From: JABDFW01 sp035550215
GTDB lineage: Bacteria; Bacteroidota; Bacteroidia; Chitinophagales; Chitinophagaceae
Direction: 5' to 3'
NCBI GenBank assembly: GCA_035550215.1
Contig: DASZPM010000020.1
Coordinates: 62,001 to 126,000, forward strand
Length of the DNA stretch: 64,000 nucleotides
Shown piece by piece: positions 50,921 to 60,731 of the stretch. Under the pieces are notes generated by a model. The model was not told the origin of the DNA, did no database searches, and saw only the letters and a program-made list of their open reading frames with translations. The translations under genes and the position numbers were made by a program. How positions within the stretch are numbered: the first letter of the stretch is position 1; every line of letters starts with the position of its first letter.

Positions 50921-53350
50921 ATGTTCCGCAATTACTTTAAAACGGCCTGGCGTAACCTTGTTAAAAACAAGCTTAATGCTTTAATAAACGTAACCGGCTT
51001 ATCTGTGGCATTTATTTGTTGCATTCTATTGTCCCTTACCGTATATAACGAGTTCTCTTACGACAATTTCCATAAAAACCTTTCAAACCTTTACGAACTG
51101 TACGATGTAAATCACAAGTCAACAGGTGATGAAAAAAGTACCACCATGAGTTACCCAGCAGGGCCTGCTGTTAAGAGCGATGTGCCTGGTGTAGTGGCAA
51201 CAACAGGTATACGGTTCGGCGGAAGCGGCATAATGTATAATGGTAAAGAAGTTGATAAAGGTACCGCCCTTGTTGATAACGATTTTTTCAGCATGTTCTC
51301 TTTTCCCATAGTTGCCGGTAATGCTGCAAGCCCGCTGAACAGCCTGGGCGATCTTGTAATAAACCAGAGCACAGCCAAAGCCGTTTTTGGAAATGAAAAC
51401 CCCATTGGCAAACAGGTTAAGGTTAAAATTGCAGGTAAATGGATGGATCTTGTTGTGTCTGCAGTTATAGCTGATGCACCAGATAACTCATCCCTGCGAT
51501 ACGACATGCTGGCGCGCATGGAAATTATACCTGACTATGCACCAAACAAAAACAACTGGCATAATCAAAATCATCCCGTATATGTTCAGCTAAACCCCAA
51601 TACAACCGTTAAAAAGGCAGAGCTGGGGTTACGCGAAATGGTAAAACAAAATCACCTGGTCGATGAGAGTGACCTTGCCAAACAGGGCTATATAAAAGAT
51701 GCCAATGGTGAAATGTTTAGCTATAAACTGGCGCCGCTAAGCAGCCTGCATTTTGACCAGGAGCTCGGCTCGCGTAATTCAGTTAGCAAAACCTATTTAT
51801 ACATACTTATTTTAATTGCAATAGTTGTATTGGCTATTGCTTGCTTCAACTTTATAAACCTTAACGTTGCGCGTGCTTTCACACGCGCGCGCGAGGTTGG
51901 TGTACGCAAAACCATAGGCGCAGGCAAAAAGCAAATATTTATGCAGTTGTGGCTTGAAAGCTTTATACTGTGCACTATTGCCCTGCTTATAGCAATGTTT
52001 GCCGCCAGTACGCTGTTAACGCCGTTTAATGCATTATTTACGGAGAAGCTGAAGCTGGTTACGCTGATGAACCCCCTGGTAATAACCTGTGTGCTCGCCG
52101 GTATGGTGCTTGTATCATTTATGGCTGGCGGCTACCCCGCGTGGCTGGTGTCAGGGTTTAAAACGGTAGAAGTATTAAAAGGCAAAGTTTCAGTAAACCG
52201 TTCAGTTTACCTGCGTAACGGGCTAATAACTTTCCAGTTTGTAATGGCAAGTATGCTTATATGCGGCACGTTTATTATATACAAACAATTTCAGCACCTG
52301 CGTAATGCCCCCATGGGTTTTGAACAGGATGGCGTAATTAGTATCCCCGTCAGGCGGAGTGAAAATAGCACTACTTACATCAGGCAACTGCGCGCAAGGC
52401 TGGCTACCAACCCTGAAGTGGTAAGTGTCTCAGGCAGCTCTGCCAATGTGGGCATTGGAGAAGACCACAGCCAAAGCCACAGCGCCATGGGCTTTGACTA
52501 TAAAGACAAGCATATAAGCACAAGTCTTCTTACAGTTGATTACGACTATTTAAAGACGATGGGGATTAAGCTATTGGCGGGCAGAGACTTTAGCCCCGCA
52601 TTCCCATCAGACACGTCAAGGGCTTCTGACGGCAATATTGTTGTTACTGAAAGCATGGCAAAACAATTTGGTGTGGCAAACCCGTTGGGCTTAACTATGA
52701 CTGATACCACGGGCCCTAACTGGACTATAGTAGGCATTATTCCCGATTTCCACATAATGAGCATGAATGAAAAGATAAGTCCTGTAACGCTGATGATGAA
52801 TAAGAACAATTCACTGGGATATTTATTGGTAAAAGTTAAAACCAACAACCCCTTGCGCACGATGGAAGCAATAAAAGCCGCATACAAAGCCATAGAGCCT
52901 GATAATTCAGTTGTCCCGTCGTACGTAACCGATAATACTGAACGCTGGTATGAAAAAGAGCAAAGGCTAAGCACCATATTCTTTTCTTCAGCAGCCATTG
53001 CGGTATTGCTTAGCTGTCTCGGTTTATTTGCCATGGTTTCGCTCGTAATGCAGCAACGCCGTAAAGAAATCGGAGTGCGCAAAGTGCTGGGTGCATCCAT
53101 TTCACAAATAACTGCGCTTTTGTCAAAAGACTTTTTGTTACTGGTGGTGGTTGCTTTTATAATAGCTACGCCGGTTGCATGGTATTTTTTAAACCAGTGG
53201 CTTGATAACTTCGTTTACCGGGTTACTATTGTATGGTGGATATTTCCTGTGGCGGGTATTGTTGTTTTGCTTATAGCACTGATTACCATAAGCTTTCAAA
53301 CCATTAAGGCATCACTGGCAAACCCGGTTAAGAGCCTGAGAACTGAATAG
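50921..53350 (+). CDS. MacB/FtsX-type ABC transporter permease
   Basis: An 809-aa inner-membrane protein of the large Bacteroidetes permease family with two MacB_PCD/FtsX units. It begins MFRNYFKTAWRNLVKNKLNA (family hallmark), followed by a membrane helix, a periplasmic domain (~50-280), three helices with FTRAREVGVRKTIGAGKKQI, then a second periplasmic domain, and a C-terminal helix set with QQRRKEIGVRKVLGASISQI. These proteins export or respond to peptides or antimicrobials together with an ATPase. No ATPase gene is adjacent. Hairpins at 53370-53386 and 53434-53460 follow it. Confidence 0.92.
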   Translation: MFRNYFKTAWRNLVKNKLNALINVTGLSVAFICCILLSLTVYNEFSYDNFHKNLSNLYELYDVNHKSTGDEKSTTMSYPAGPAVKSDVPGVVATTGIRFGGSGIMYNGKEVDKGTALVDNDFFSMFSFPIVAGNAASPLNSLGDLVINQSTAKAVFGNENPIGKQVKVKIAGKWMDLVVSAVIADAPDNSSLRYDMLARMEIIPDYAPNKNNWHNQNHPVYVQLNPNTTVKKAELGLREMVKQNHLVDESDLAKQGYIKDANGEMFSYKLAPLSSLHFDQELGSRNSVSKTYLYILILIAIVVLAIACFNFINLNVARAFTRAREVGVRKTIGAGKKQIFMQLWLESFILCTIALLIAMFAASTLLTPFNALFTEKLKLVTLMNPLVITCVLAGMVLVSFMAGGYPAWLVSGFKTVEVLKGKVSVNRSVYLRNGLITFQFVMASMLICGTFIIYKQFQHLRNAPMGFEQDGVISIPVRRSENSTTYIRQLRARLATNPEVVSVSGSSANVGIGEDHSQSHSAMGFDYKDKHISTSLLTVDYDYLKTMGIKLLAGRDFSPAFPSDTSRASDGNIVVTESMAKQFGVANPLGLTMTDTTGPNWTIVGIIPDFHIMSMNEKISPVTLMMNKNNSLGYLLVKVKTNNPLRTMEAIKAAYKAIEPDNSVVPSYVTDNTERWYEKEQRLSTIFFSSAAIAVLLSCLGLFAMVSLVMQQRRKEIGVRKVLGASISQITALLSKDFLLLVVVAFIIATPVAWYFLNQWLDNFVYRVTIVWWIFPVAGIVVLLIALITISFQTIKASLANPVKSLRTE

Positions 53351-53369
53351 CAGCTTGACCGATGTTATT

Positions 53370-53460
53370 TTGTTTCAGCGAAACAAGGAAAGACGATAGA
53401 TAAAGCAATAAGCAAAAATATTTACTGGTGAGAGGAATTACTTTGGCGAAAAGTAATTCC
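53370..53460. terminator. two hairpins after the ABC permease gene
   Basis: First, TTGTTTC/GAAACAA (53370-53376 and 53380-53386) with a 3-base loop. Second, a perfect 11-bp stem GGAATTACTTT/AAAGTAATTCC (53434-53444 and 53450-53460) with a 5-base loop. Neither has a clean T run, so they may stabilise the mRNA end or terminate weakly. Confidence 0.45.
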
Positions 53461-53557
53461 CCTTTATCATGGCTGCAATAATGTACTCACTCAAAAATTA
53501 GCACTGCCAGCAATATCGCCGTGTTTAACTTTAATGCACACCATCAAAGCTGCCATC

Positions 53558-54417
53558 ATGTTTAAAAAGACAACCTTTTTACTGCAGGTATTAGTATTAC
53601 CGATTATACTATATGCACAAAAACCCATTGTAATGCCGTTATGGCCTAATGGGGCGCCGGGTTTTGAAAACTTAAAGGACTCACCCGAAGAAGCCAAAGA
53701 TTATTGGGTAAGGCATATTAACAATCCTTCCATAGCAATATATCTACCGCCAAAAGACAAAGCAACCGGGGCTGCGGTAGTAATATGTCCCGGGGGCGGT
53801 CACCGGCTGTTGGTATATAATGCTGAAGGTGTAGAACCCGCACAGTTCCTGGCTAATCTCGGCGTTGTCGCCATCGTGTTAAAATACAGGCTTGGGCGTG
53901 ATACGGGCTCGCCGTATTCTGTAGATATTCATCCAAGGCAGGATGCCTACCGCGCAATACGCCAGGTAAGGGCGCATGCGGCCGAATGGGGTATTGACAC
54001 AGCGCGTATCGGCATTATGGGTTTCTCGGCCGGCGGAGAAGTGGCAGATATGATAGCCTATGCACCAGGAACAGGTGACACCTCTGCTTCAAATCCCGTT
54101 GACAGGTTAAATGGCAAGCCAAACTTTCAAATACTTATATATCCCGGCCCGGGGTATATACCTGACTCAATACCGCGCAACACTGGCCCTGCCTTTTTGC
54201 TGGCGGCGAATGATGATCCTTGCTGTTCGGAATCTACCATAAAACTACTTCACCTTTACCGGCGGCAGGTGTGCCTGTGGAACTTCATTTGTACACAAAA
54301 TCGGGTCACGGCTTTAATATGGGCAACCGGTCAAAACTCATTTCTATAAAAACATGGCCGCAACGCCTTGCTGACTGGCTGGCAGATAATAATATTTTGG
54401 GGCCGAATGATAAGTGA
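53558..54417 (+). pseudogene. secreted alpha/beta hydrolase (BD-FAE/xylan esterase-like), frameshifted
   Basis: A secreted esterase-type hydrolase whose reading frame is broken once. The first frame gives signal peptide FLLQVLVLPIILYAQ, then LWPNGAPGFENL, CPGGGHRLLVYNAEG (oxyanion region), the nucleophile in IGIMGFSAGGEVADM, and the Asp region LLAANDDPCCSES. Near 54259-54264 the frame shifts. The next frame continues the family sequence with AAGVPVELHLYTKSGHGFNM, which carries the catalytic His, to a stop at 54417. One G missing from a GGG run explains it. As read, the protein of frame one ends at 54349 with a wrong tail and lacks the His. It is a real pseudogene or a sequencing error. Restored length is about 286 aa. 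Confidence 0.8.
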
Positions 54418-54515
54418 AGGAATTAATAATTTTGGCAACCAATAAATTGATACCAAGGCTTTAAAAAGCTCTCTCCATGAGAACAAGTGTACTTTTGTTA
54501 TTATTGCAATGCGCC

Positions 54516-55613
54516 TTATTTTTCTTTTGAAGAATGAAGCAATTTGTTAACCTGCTTAACCAGTAATCGTTCAATATACGTATAATAAATAACGCAACCA
54601 CTTGCAACTGTAATTATAAGCAACCATATCCACAAGTCAGGGGGTAAACCTTGCATTTTATAATCTGTTATTGCAAATACATAATAAACAATTGACAACA
54701 AAATAGGATGTATTAAATAAATGGCGTAGGATGAATTGCCCAAAAGCAATAATATTTTGTTACTAAAAAACCGGTGCCCATAATTACTTTCAACAAACAA
54801 AATACCCATAACAATACACGCTGAGGGTATTCCCCATAATAAAACCCGTTGCCAGCTTAGCGTTGCGTTTATGGTATAAAGAGATTCTGAGATATCGCCA
54901 TATCCCCAAATAATGAGGCAAACATACCATGCTATACCGGTTGTCAAAAAAAAGAATGCAACCGCTTTGTTTATTTTTATCTTTTTATATACCCGGGCAA
55001 TAACTACCCCAAAACAAAACTCCCATATAATTGGGTTGGTAACAAATACGTAATGTACTTCTGTTTGATGATAGAGCCAGCCTGTAATCGTTAAGGCGCC
55101 TAATATAAGTAATAACAGCAGGCTTTTAGTACGAACTGAATAAAATATAAGCCCGCCGTATATAATGTAAAAAAACCATTCAAAGCTCATGGTCCATCCC
55201 AGTATTAATAATGGATTCCAAAACTCTGTGCCCCTGTCAAAAATTGGCAGGATAGTTATTGATTTAATAATACCATGCTTCAATTTATACGACCCGTGTA
55301 TGTTATGACAAAGCAGCATTACCAAAAAATAAAGAAAGGAGGCTAAATAATAGGCCGGATTAACACGGGCGAAACGCCTTTTAAAAAAATCCAAGGCTTC
55401 TGTTTTTCCACCGCTGCCTGAAGCTATATAAGAAATAATAAACCCCGAGATTACAAAAAAAATATCCACGCCGATAGCACCAAAATTTTGAACATAAAAA
55501 AAATTTTGCTGGGCAGAAGTGCTAAATTCCATTTGAAAGTCAATAACATGGCAATATAATACCATTAGCGCTGCAAACCCGCGCAGGTATTGTATTGAAT
55601 TAAGTTTTTCCAT
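54516..55613 (-). CDS. acyltransferase-3 family (OafA/YrhL-type) membrane protein
   Basis: A 365-aa inner-membrane acyltransferase with about ten helices. The catalytic-His region SIQYLRGFAALMVLYCHVID and the following GVDIFFVISGFIISYI are typical of the family that O-acetylates surface polysaccharides, lipid A parts or peptidoglycan. The protein lacks an SGNH domain. The gene is alone with no glycosyltransferases near it, so its target is unknown. Confidence 0.9.
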   Translation of the reverse strand: MEKLNSIQYLRGFAALMVLYCHVIDFQMEFSTSAQQNFFYVQNFGAIGVDIFFVISGFIISYIASGSGGKTEALDFFKRRFARVNPAYYLASFLYFLVMLLCHNIHGSYKLKHGIIKSITILPIFDRGTEFWNPLLILGWTMSFEWFFYIIYGGLIFYSVRTKSLLLLLILGALTITGWLYHQTEVHYVFVTNPIIWEFCFGVVIARVYKKIKINKAVAFFFLTTGIAWYVCLIIWGYGDISESLYTINATLSWQRVLLWGIPSACIVMGILFVESNYGHRFFSNKILLLLGNSSYAIYLIHPILLSIVYYVFAITDYKMQGLPPDLWIWLLIITVASGCVIYYTYIERLLVKQVNKLLHSSKEK

Positions 55614-55819
55614 TTTTGATTTTTTTCACAATCAGTACCGCAATTATTCAAAGGGTGGTTACCAAAACTATACTGACACATAAATATATCATATATTTAT
55701 TTTACCTAATGGTGCCGGATGCCCTCTTTTATATTCTCAGTACGAAGGCTGACATATTCTTTATTGCTATAAACTTTCATGCCTCTCGCTGAAGATGAAA
55801 TCAACTATCTTTAAGCTTA

Positions 55820-57100
55820 ATGAAACCTAAGATTGCTCAACGCCGTTGGTACCGCCTTATGCCGGTGGTTTTTATTACTTATAGCCTTGCCTACCTTGAC
55901 CGTGCTAATATTGGCTTTGGTACAGCAGGCGGCATGGCTGCTGATTTACAAATTACGGCACAACAATCGTCGCTTTTAAGCGCTTTATTTTTCCTCGGGT
56001 ACTTTTTTTTCCAGGTACCTGGTATGTTTATCGCCTCACGCAAAAGTCTTAAAAAATTAATTTTCTGGTCACTCATATTATGGGGGCTATGTGCCATGGC
56101 AACGGGGCTGGTAAATAACATATATATACTTGCCGCAGTGCGTTTTTTGTTAGGCGTTGTGGAAGGCGCGGTGCTGCCCGGCATGGTGCTGCTGCTGAGC
56201 AGGTGGTTTACAAAAGCTGAACGCAGCCGGGCCAATACATTTTTAATTTTAGGCAACCCTGTAACCATTTTGTGGATGTCTGTGTTATCAGGTTATTTAG
56301 TGCATTCAGTTGGCTGGCGCATGATGTTTGTGTTTGAAGCAGCGCCGGCAATAATATGGGCATTTTTTTGGTACCGGTTTGTTGATGATACGCCTGTTGA
56401 GGCATCGTGGTTAAACGCAGGAGAAAAGTCCGCACTTGCCACAGCCTTAGCAAGTGAACAACAAAGCATACCGCCTGTCAAAAATTTTTTAATGGCATGT
56501 GGGTCAAGAATAGTCCTTCTGTTATGCCTGCAATATGCGTTTTGGGGCATCGGTGTAAATGGATTTGTAATATGGCTGCCGTCTATTATTAAAGCGGCCC
56601 CGCACACATCTATTGTACAAACGGGATGGCTTGCCTCAGTGCCCTACATATTGGCTGTTACGGGCATGATATCCATTTCGTGGATGTCGGACAAGTTACA
56701 ATTGCGTAAATCTTTTGTGTGGCCATGCCTGCTTATCGGCGCTGTTGCCTTTTACGCATCTTATGCTGCAGGCGCCGGCAATTTCTGGCTAAGCTTTCCC
56801 CTCTTATGCGTCGCCGGCATGGCGATGTATGCCCCCTATGGTCCTTTTTTTGCCGCTATTACAGAGGCTCTTCCGGCCAATGTTGCATCGCCGGCAACCG
56901 CTTTAATCAACAGCGTGGGTTCTCTTGGTGCTTTTACCGGAACATACGTTGTCGGTTATCTTAATGGCACCTCGGGCAGCTTTAATGCTTCCTATATTTT
57001 TATGGCTGCATCCATGTTTATTGCAGCGGTGCTTACCATCATCGCCATTAGGGAGAATAAAAATGTGATGCCAATAAAAATAAAATCCCTGGAAAATTAA
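55820..57100 (+). CDS. MFS transporter, anion:cation symporter (sugar acid) type
   Basis: A 426-aa inner-membrane carrier with 12 predicted helices. The start YRLMPVVFITYSLAYLDRAN with IGFGTA is the signature of the ACS family (hexuronate, galactonate, glucarate and related uptake). The loop motif RWFTKAERSRANTFLILGNP is the conserved MFS loop region. A sugar acid is the likely substrate, which fits with the Ldh-family oxidoreductase at 58289, a family that reduces keto sugar acids, though the two genes are not in one operon. Confidence 0.9.
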   Translation: MKPKIAQRRWYRLMPVVFITYSLAYLDRANIGFGTAGGMAADLQITAQQSSLLSALFFLGYFFFQVPGMFIASRKSLKKLIFWSLILWGLCAMATGLVNNIYILAAVRFLLGVVEGAVLPGMVLLLSRWFTKAERSRANTFLILGNPVTILWMSVLSGYLVHSVGWRMMFVFEAAPAIIWAFFWYRFVDDTPVEASWLNAGEKSALATALASEQQSIPPVKNFLMACGSRIVLLLCLQYAFWGIGVNGFVIWLPSIIKAAPHTSIVQTGWLASVPYILAVTGMISISWMSDKLQLRKSFVWPCLLIGAVAFYASYAAGAGNFWLSFPLLCVAGMAMYAPYGPFFAAITEALPANVASPATALINSVGSLGAFTGTYVVGYLNGTSGSFNASYIFMAASMFIAAVLTIIAIRENKNVMPIKIKSLEN

Positions 57101-57143
57101 CAACCAGCATGCATATACAGGGCTCGTGTTTGCCCGGCCAAAG

Positions 57144-57503
57144 CTAAGCCCTTCCCAACACTACAAACGCAGCCATGGCAAACAAAACAACATTGGTTAA
57201 AACATTTTTAGGTTCATGCAGTTTATAATGTATAAACGCAGCAGGTACCATAATAATTCCCAAGCCTGCGGCGGCAACAGTCGTCAAAACCGGCAGTACA
57301 CCGAGGGCCTGCGGAACAATTATTCCAACAGCCCCCAACATCCCGCTTATACCTATAAACCGTATAAAGGGCAATGGCAAATTCACAACCCCCGTCTGGC
57401 CTCTGGCAATCAATTGCTTTTCAGAATAAATGCCTTTGTTAACTCCTGAATAAAAGAAAACAGCCGCTAATAATATTTGTGCAGCCCATAATATCGTATT
57501 CAT
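57144..57503 (-). CDS. DoxX-family membrane protein
   Basis: A 119-aa four-helix membrane protein of the DoxX family (MNTILWAAQILLAAVFFYSG, VNKG, then LGAVGIIVPQALGVLPVLTT). Many members are linked to quinone or redox stress, but this type is not characterised. It lies 92 bp downstream of a Crp/Fnr-type gene on the same strand, a common pairing that suggests regulation by it. Confidence 0.85.
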   Translation of the reverse strand: MNTILWAAQILLAAVFFYSGVNKGIYSEKQLIARGQTGVVNLPLPFIRFIGISGMLGAVGIIVPQALGVLPVLTTVAAAGLGIIMVPAAFIHYKLHEPKNVLTNVVLFAMAAFVVLGRA

Positions 57504-57595
57504 ATACTATAATTTTCAACAAAGGTCAAACGTGCAATAAGGCAATCCTTTGACAATTGTCAAAAAAAAGCTGCCGGCTGTTTGCAGCCCATGTT

Positions 57596-58180
57596 TTATT
57601 TTCTTTTAGTTGCTGTGGAATGCGCGCTCCTGATGCGGCTAAGTGTTTCTTGTGTAATACCAAGATAAGATGCGATTAAAACAAGCGGAACACGGTTAAC
57701 AACATTGGGATGCGCTGTTATAAGCGTTTCGTAACGTTGTTGCGCTGTTGCAAAATGGAGTTCATCAAAACGATGCTGCAGTTGTACAATGCCCATGCTT
57801 ACCAGCATACGGCCAAGATGTTCTATCTCGTGATATTGTGCGTACAATTTTTCAAGGTCCTGGTATGATATCGCCCATACTATTGAATCTTCCAGTAATT
57901 CTATGCCACGTATATCGGGTTGCCTGCTGATAAAACTGACGATGGAAACAGCAAAAGAATTTTCAGCGCTAAGCCAGTCGGTAACATCCTTTCCATCCTT
58001 TATGTAATAGGTGCGGGAAAGCCCTTTTTCAATAAAATAAATATAATGGCATACGGCCCCGGGCCTCAGCAATATTTCTCCTTTTGGTAACTGCCGGCAT
58101 TTACTTACAGCAGCCAATGCATCTTTAGCTTCCGGTGAAAGTTTAGCGAATGTATCAGTATAGGCAAAAAAAGCATCCAT
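57596..58180 (-). CDS. Crp/Fnr-family transcriptional regulator
   Basis: A 194-aa regulator. Residues ~20-115 form the cyclic-nucleotide-binding-like beta-barrel (LPKGEILLRPGAVCHYIYFI, EKGLSRTYYIKDGKDVTDWL) and the C-terminal ~60 residues a winged helix (LVLIASYLGITQETLSRIRS). No Cys cluster for an Fe-S site is seen, so it is not an Fnr oxygen sensor. It is upstream of DoxX and divergent from the Ldh-family gene, 108 bp away, and could regulate either. Confidence 0.9.
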   Translation of the reverse strand: MDAFFAYTDTFAKLSPEAKDALAAVSKCRQLPKGEILLRPGAVCHYIYFIEKGLSRTYYIKDGKDVTDWLSAENSFAVSIVSFISRQPDIRGIELLEDSIVWAISYQDLEKLYAQYHEIEHLGRMLVSMGIVQLQHRFDELHFATAQQRYETLITAHPNVVNRVPLVLIASYLGITQETLSRIRSAHSTATKRK

Positions 58181-58288
58181 CGTTCTAAATCACTTCAAAA
58201 CTCCCCAATTTATGCGAGACTCCGTAGCAATTTTTTGCAGGCACGTGGCATCCTGCAGGCAATACCACAACTAATATTATCTTGCAGT

Positions 58289-59368
58289 ATGGAACAGGTT
58301 TTTACATACGAACAGTTATACAGCTTTACCGTTAACGTTTTTATACAAATGGGTTGCACGCAGGTGCATGCGGACACCGCGGCAAAAGCATTGCTCTCTG
58401 CTGATATTCGTGGTATTGACAGCCACGGCGTAGCCCGGTTAAGCGGGTACGTACGCTTGTGGGAAGCAAAACGTATTAATGCAACACCGCATATTACCAT
58501 TGTGCATGAAACACCGAGTACTGCCGTTGTTGACGGTGACAGCGGGCTTGGCCTGGTAGTTGCGCCTTACGCAATGGAAGTGGCTATTGACAAAGCTGCG
58601 CGCGCAGGTACAGGCTGGGTAAGCGTGCGTAACAGTAATCATTTCGGCATAGCGGGTTATCATGCCATGAAAGCTTTGCAATATGATATGATTGGCATGG
58701 CGATGACAAATGCCAGCGCGCTGGTAGCACCCACTTTCAGCGTTGAGCGTATGCTTGGCACTAACCCTATTGCAGTGGCTATTCCCGCCAATGAACAGCC
58801 AGCATTTGTGGCTGATTTTGCCACCACTACCGCAGCTAATGGAAAACTGGAAATACTGCAACGTAAAAACGCAGATACCCCGTTGGGATGGGTGCAGGAT
58901 GAAGGCGGAAACCCGTCAACCGACGCGAATATTCTAAAGAAAAAAGGCGCCTTGCTCCCGCTGGGGAGTGACCGCGAGCATGGCAGCCATAAAGGATATG
59001 CTTTAGGAAGCATTGTAGATATTTTTTCAGCGGTATTGAGCGGGGCGAGTTACGGGCCATGGGCGCCACCTTTTCCCGCGTATGTTCCAATGCCTGAGAA
59101 TATGCCCGGTGTTGGGTTGGGTCATTTTTTTGGGGCTATGCGTGTAGATGCTTTTCGCCCCGCGCATGAGTTTAAACAACACATGGATAACTGGATAAGC
59201 CGTTTCAGGCAGGCAAAGCCGGCTGAAGGGCATGAAAAAGTATTAATACCCGGCGACCCTGAAAGAGAAATGGAAGCAACACGGATGAAGGAAGGAATAC
59301 CTGTTATAAACAGCGTGGTGGACGATTTACGAAAAGTGGGAGAGAAATTCAATATTACCCTTGCGTAA
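58289..59368 (+). CDS. Ldh-family (malate/L-lactate dehydrogenase-like) oxidoreductase
   Basis: A 359-aa NAD(P)-dependent oxidoreductase of the Ldh_2 family (malate, lactate, ureidoglycolate or 2,3-diketo-L-gulonate reductases). Seen are SADIRGIDSHGVARLSGYVR with the catalytic His, VSVRNSNHFGIAGYHAMKAL, SVERMLGTNPIAVAIPA, and VADFATTTAANGKLE. The start at 58289 (MEQVFTYEQLYSF) is chosen because the 18 codons before it lack family similarity. The substrate is open. A nearby ACS-type carrier suggests a sugar acid. Confidence 0.9.
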   Translation: MEQVFTYEQLYSFTVNVFIQMGCTQVHADTAAKALLSADIRGIDSHGVARLSGYVRLWEAKRINATPHITIVHETPSTAVVDGDSGLGLVVAPYAMEVAIDKAARAGTGWVSVRNSNHFGIAGYHAMKALQYDMIGMAMTNASALVAPTFSVERMLGTNPIAVAIPANEQPAFVADFATTTAANGKLEILQRKNADTPLGWVQDEGGNPSTDANILKKKGALLPLGSDREHGSHKGYALGSIVDIFSAVLSGASYGPWAPPFPAYVPMPENMPGVGLGHFFGAMRVDAFRPAHEFKQHMDNWISRFRQAKPAEGHEKVLIPGDPEREMEATRMKEGIPVINSVVDDLRKVGEKFNITLA

Positions 59369-59400
59369 TTTTGGTTACACCGGCTGGCATTCCGCACTGG

Positions 59401-60699
59401 CTAATTATCTACATTTTTTATCAACGGCCTGTTATCGGGCACACGCTTTTCGTATTTTATTTTAAATGCTGAAAGGTCTGGCGTGTACTCTCTTTTTCGC
59501 TGTAACTCGTATTGATAAATGGTTTGCCCTACCTGGTACATAAACGGATGGGCCACTGTCTCAAAATCATAAGTATCATCATTTAAAATGCCGTCGCTAT
59601 TGGCATATACGGTAGCCGTAAGCATATATTCAATGTTATGCTCAAAATCAACTACGTAAGATATGTCAGTCAAAAATCCATACGCCCAGCCCACTTTGTT
59701 AAAAACACGTACCTGTGCCGGCATGGTTGTATGGGCACTGTCGGAGAAGAAAAATTTTACATAGCTGTCATAATAGGTCGCGCTGTCATACTTAGGATAA
59801 TTTGTTTCACGCGGGTATTGAGAAAGATATTGATGCAGGAACGCGTAATCATCTTTTGTGAGGTTAAATCTTTGCTTTGCAGGTACAGACTGGGGAAACA
59901 TAACACTTTGTAAAATCTGCTGGTAATCATGCAGCGAAATATTATTATGCTCCGTAAAATCCATCGGGGCATGTACCAGGCTGTCATTGCTGTCCATATA
60001 GCCGATACCGATTTTATTTATGTGACTAAAATCGAATGAATCAGTATTATATGCCGGTGGTTGCGTATAAATTATTCTGCCGTTTTTGTCAATAAAATGT
60101 ATAGCACTGGTATGCCGGTTCTGGTCAACATTCATTCGCCAAAAATGCCTGCTTATGCGTGCGTCGGCATAACCTTTTTCATGCAGTTTACGGTTAATGG
60201 TTTGCTGTCCTACAAACTCATACATACGGTTGTAGGCATCATTGTCACTCACTAAAAAGGCTTTGCGTATAAATTGTGCAATAGATGGAACGCCAGTTTC
60301 CGCGGTGCTGTCCCTGTACTCTGCTCTTAATGTATTGTAGCCGCTGTCAAACTGGATGCTGGTAAATTTGTTCACACCCGGCACATGCATTTCGTTAAGT
60401 TTTTCCAGCGACAACAATGCCAGCGGCAGCTTAACGGTTGATGCCGGGTTAAAATACAGCAGCGAATCAACATTATAATAATAGTTGGTAAAACTCGGGG
60501 TGTTATGTTTGTCCCGGTTTATTTGGGTGTATATTATTTGCGGCCTGTATGTTTCCGGGTGCTGCAGCACTTGCTGCAAAATAGCGCTGGGGTTACTTTT
60601 CAGCAAGCGCTTCAGCAGGGAATCTGTTTTTGGCTGTGCAACTGCAAAGCAGCCATAACAACAAAACAACAACAATGCCGGTATCTTATTTTTGAGCAT
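59401..60699 (-). CDS. secreted class A beta-lactamase-fold serine hydrolase
   Basis: A 432-aa exported protein (signal peptide KIPALLLFCCYGCFAVAQ). The fold is that of class A beta-lactamases and DD-peptidases: SxxK in NPASTVKLPLALLSLEK, SDN in AFLVSDNDAYNRMYEFVGQQ, and NKVGWAYGF in place of the KTG triad. The last strand motif is atypical (KVG), and length exceeds ordinary beta-lactamases by ~130 residues. It is more likely a housekeeping or peptidoglycan-linked hydrolase than a resistance enzyme. Confidence 0.82.
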   Translation of the reverse strand: MLKNKIPALLLFCCYGCFAVAQPKTDSLLKRLLKSNPSAILQQVLQHPETYRPQIIYTQINRDKHNTPSFTNYYYNVDSLLYFNPASTVKLPLALLSLEKLNEMHVPGVNKFTSIQFDSGYNTLRAEYRDSTAETGVPSIAQFIRKAFLVSDNDAYNRMYEFVGQQTINRKLHEKGYADARISRHFWRMNVDQNRHTSAIHFIDKNGRIIYTQPPAYNTDSFDFSHINKIGIGYMDSNDSLVHAPMDFTEHNNISLHDYQQILQSVMFPQSVPAKQRFNLTKDDYAFLHQYLSQYPRETNYPKYDSATYYDSYVKFFFSDSAHTTMPAQVRVFNKVGWAYGFLTDISYVVDFEHNIEYMLTATVYANSDGILNDDTYDFETVAHPFMYQVGQTIYQYELQRKREYTPDLSAFKIKYEKRVPDNRPLIKNVDN

Positions 60700-60731
60700 G
60701 CGCCTAAGATACATAATAAACTGTCTTCTGC

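Noticed and set aside
59401..60699. Acquired beta-lactam resistance gene
   Set aside because: Length, altered third motif and ordinary chromosomal setting without mobile sequences argue against an acquired beta-lactamase.
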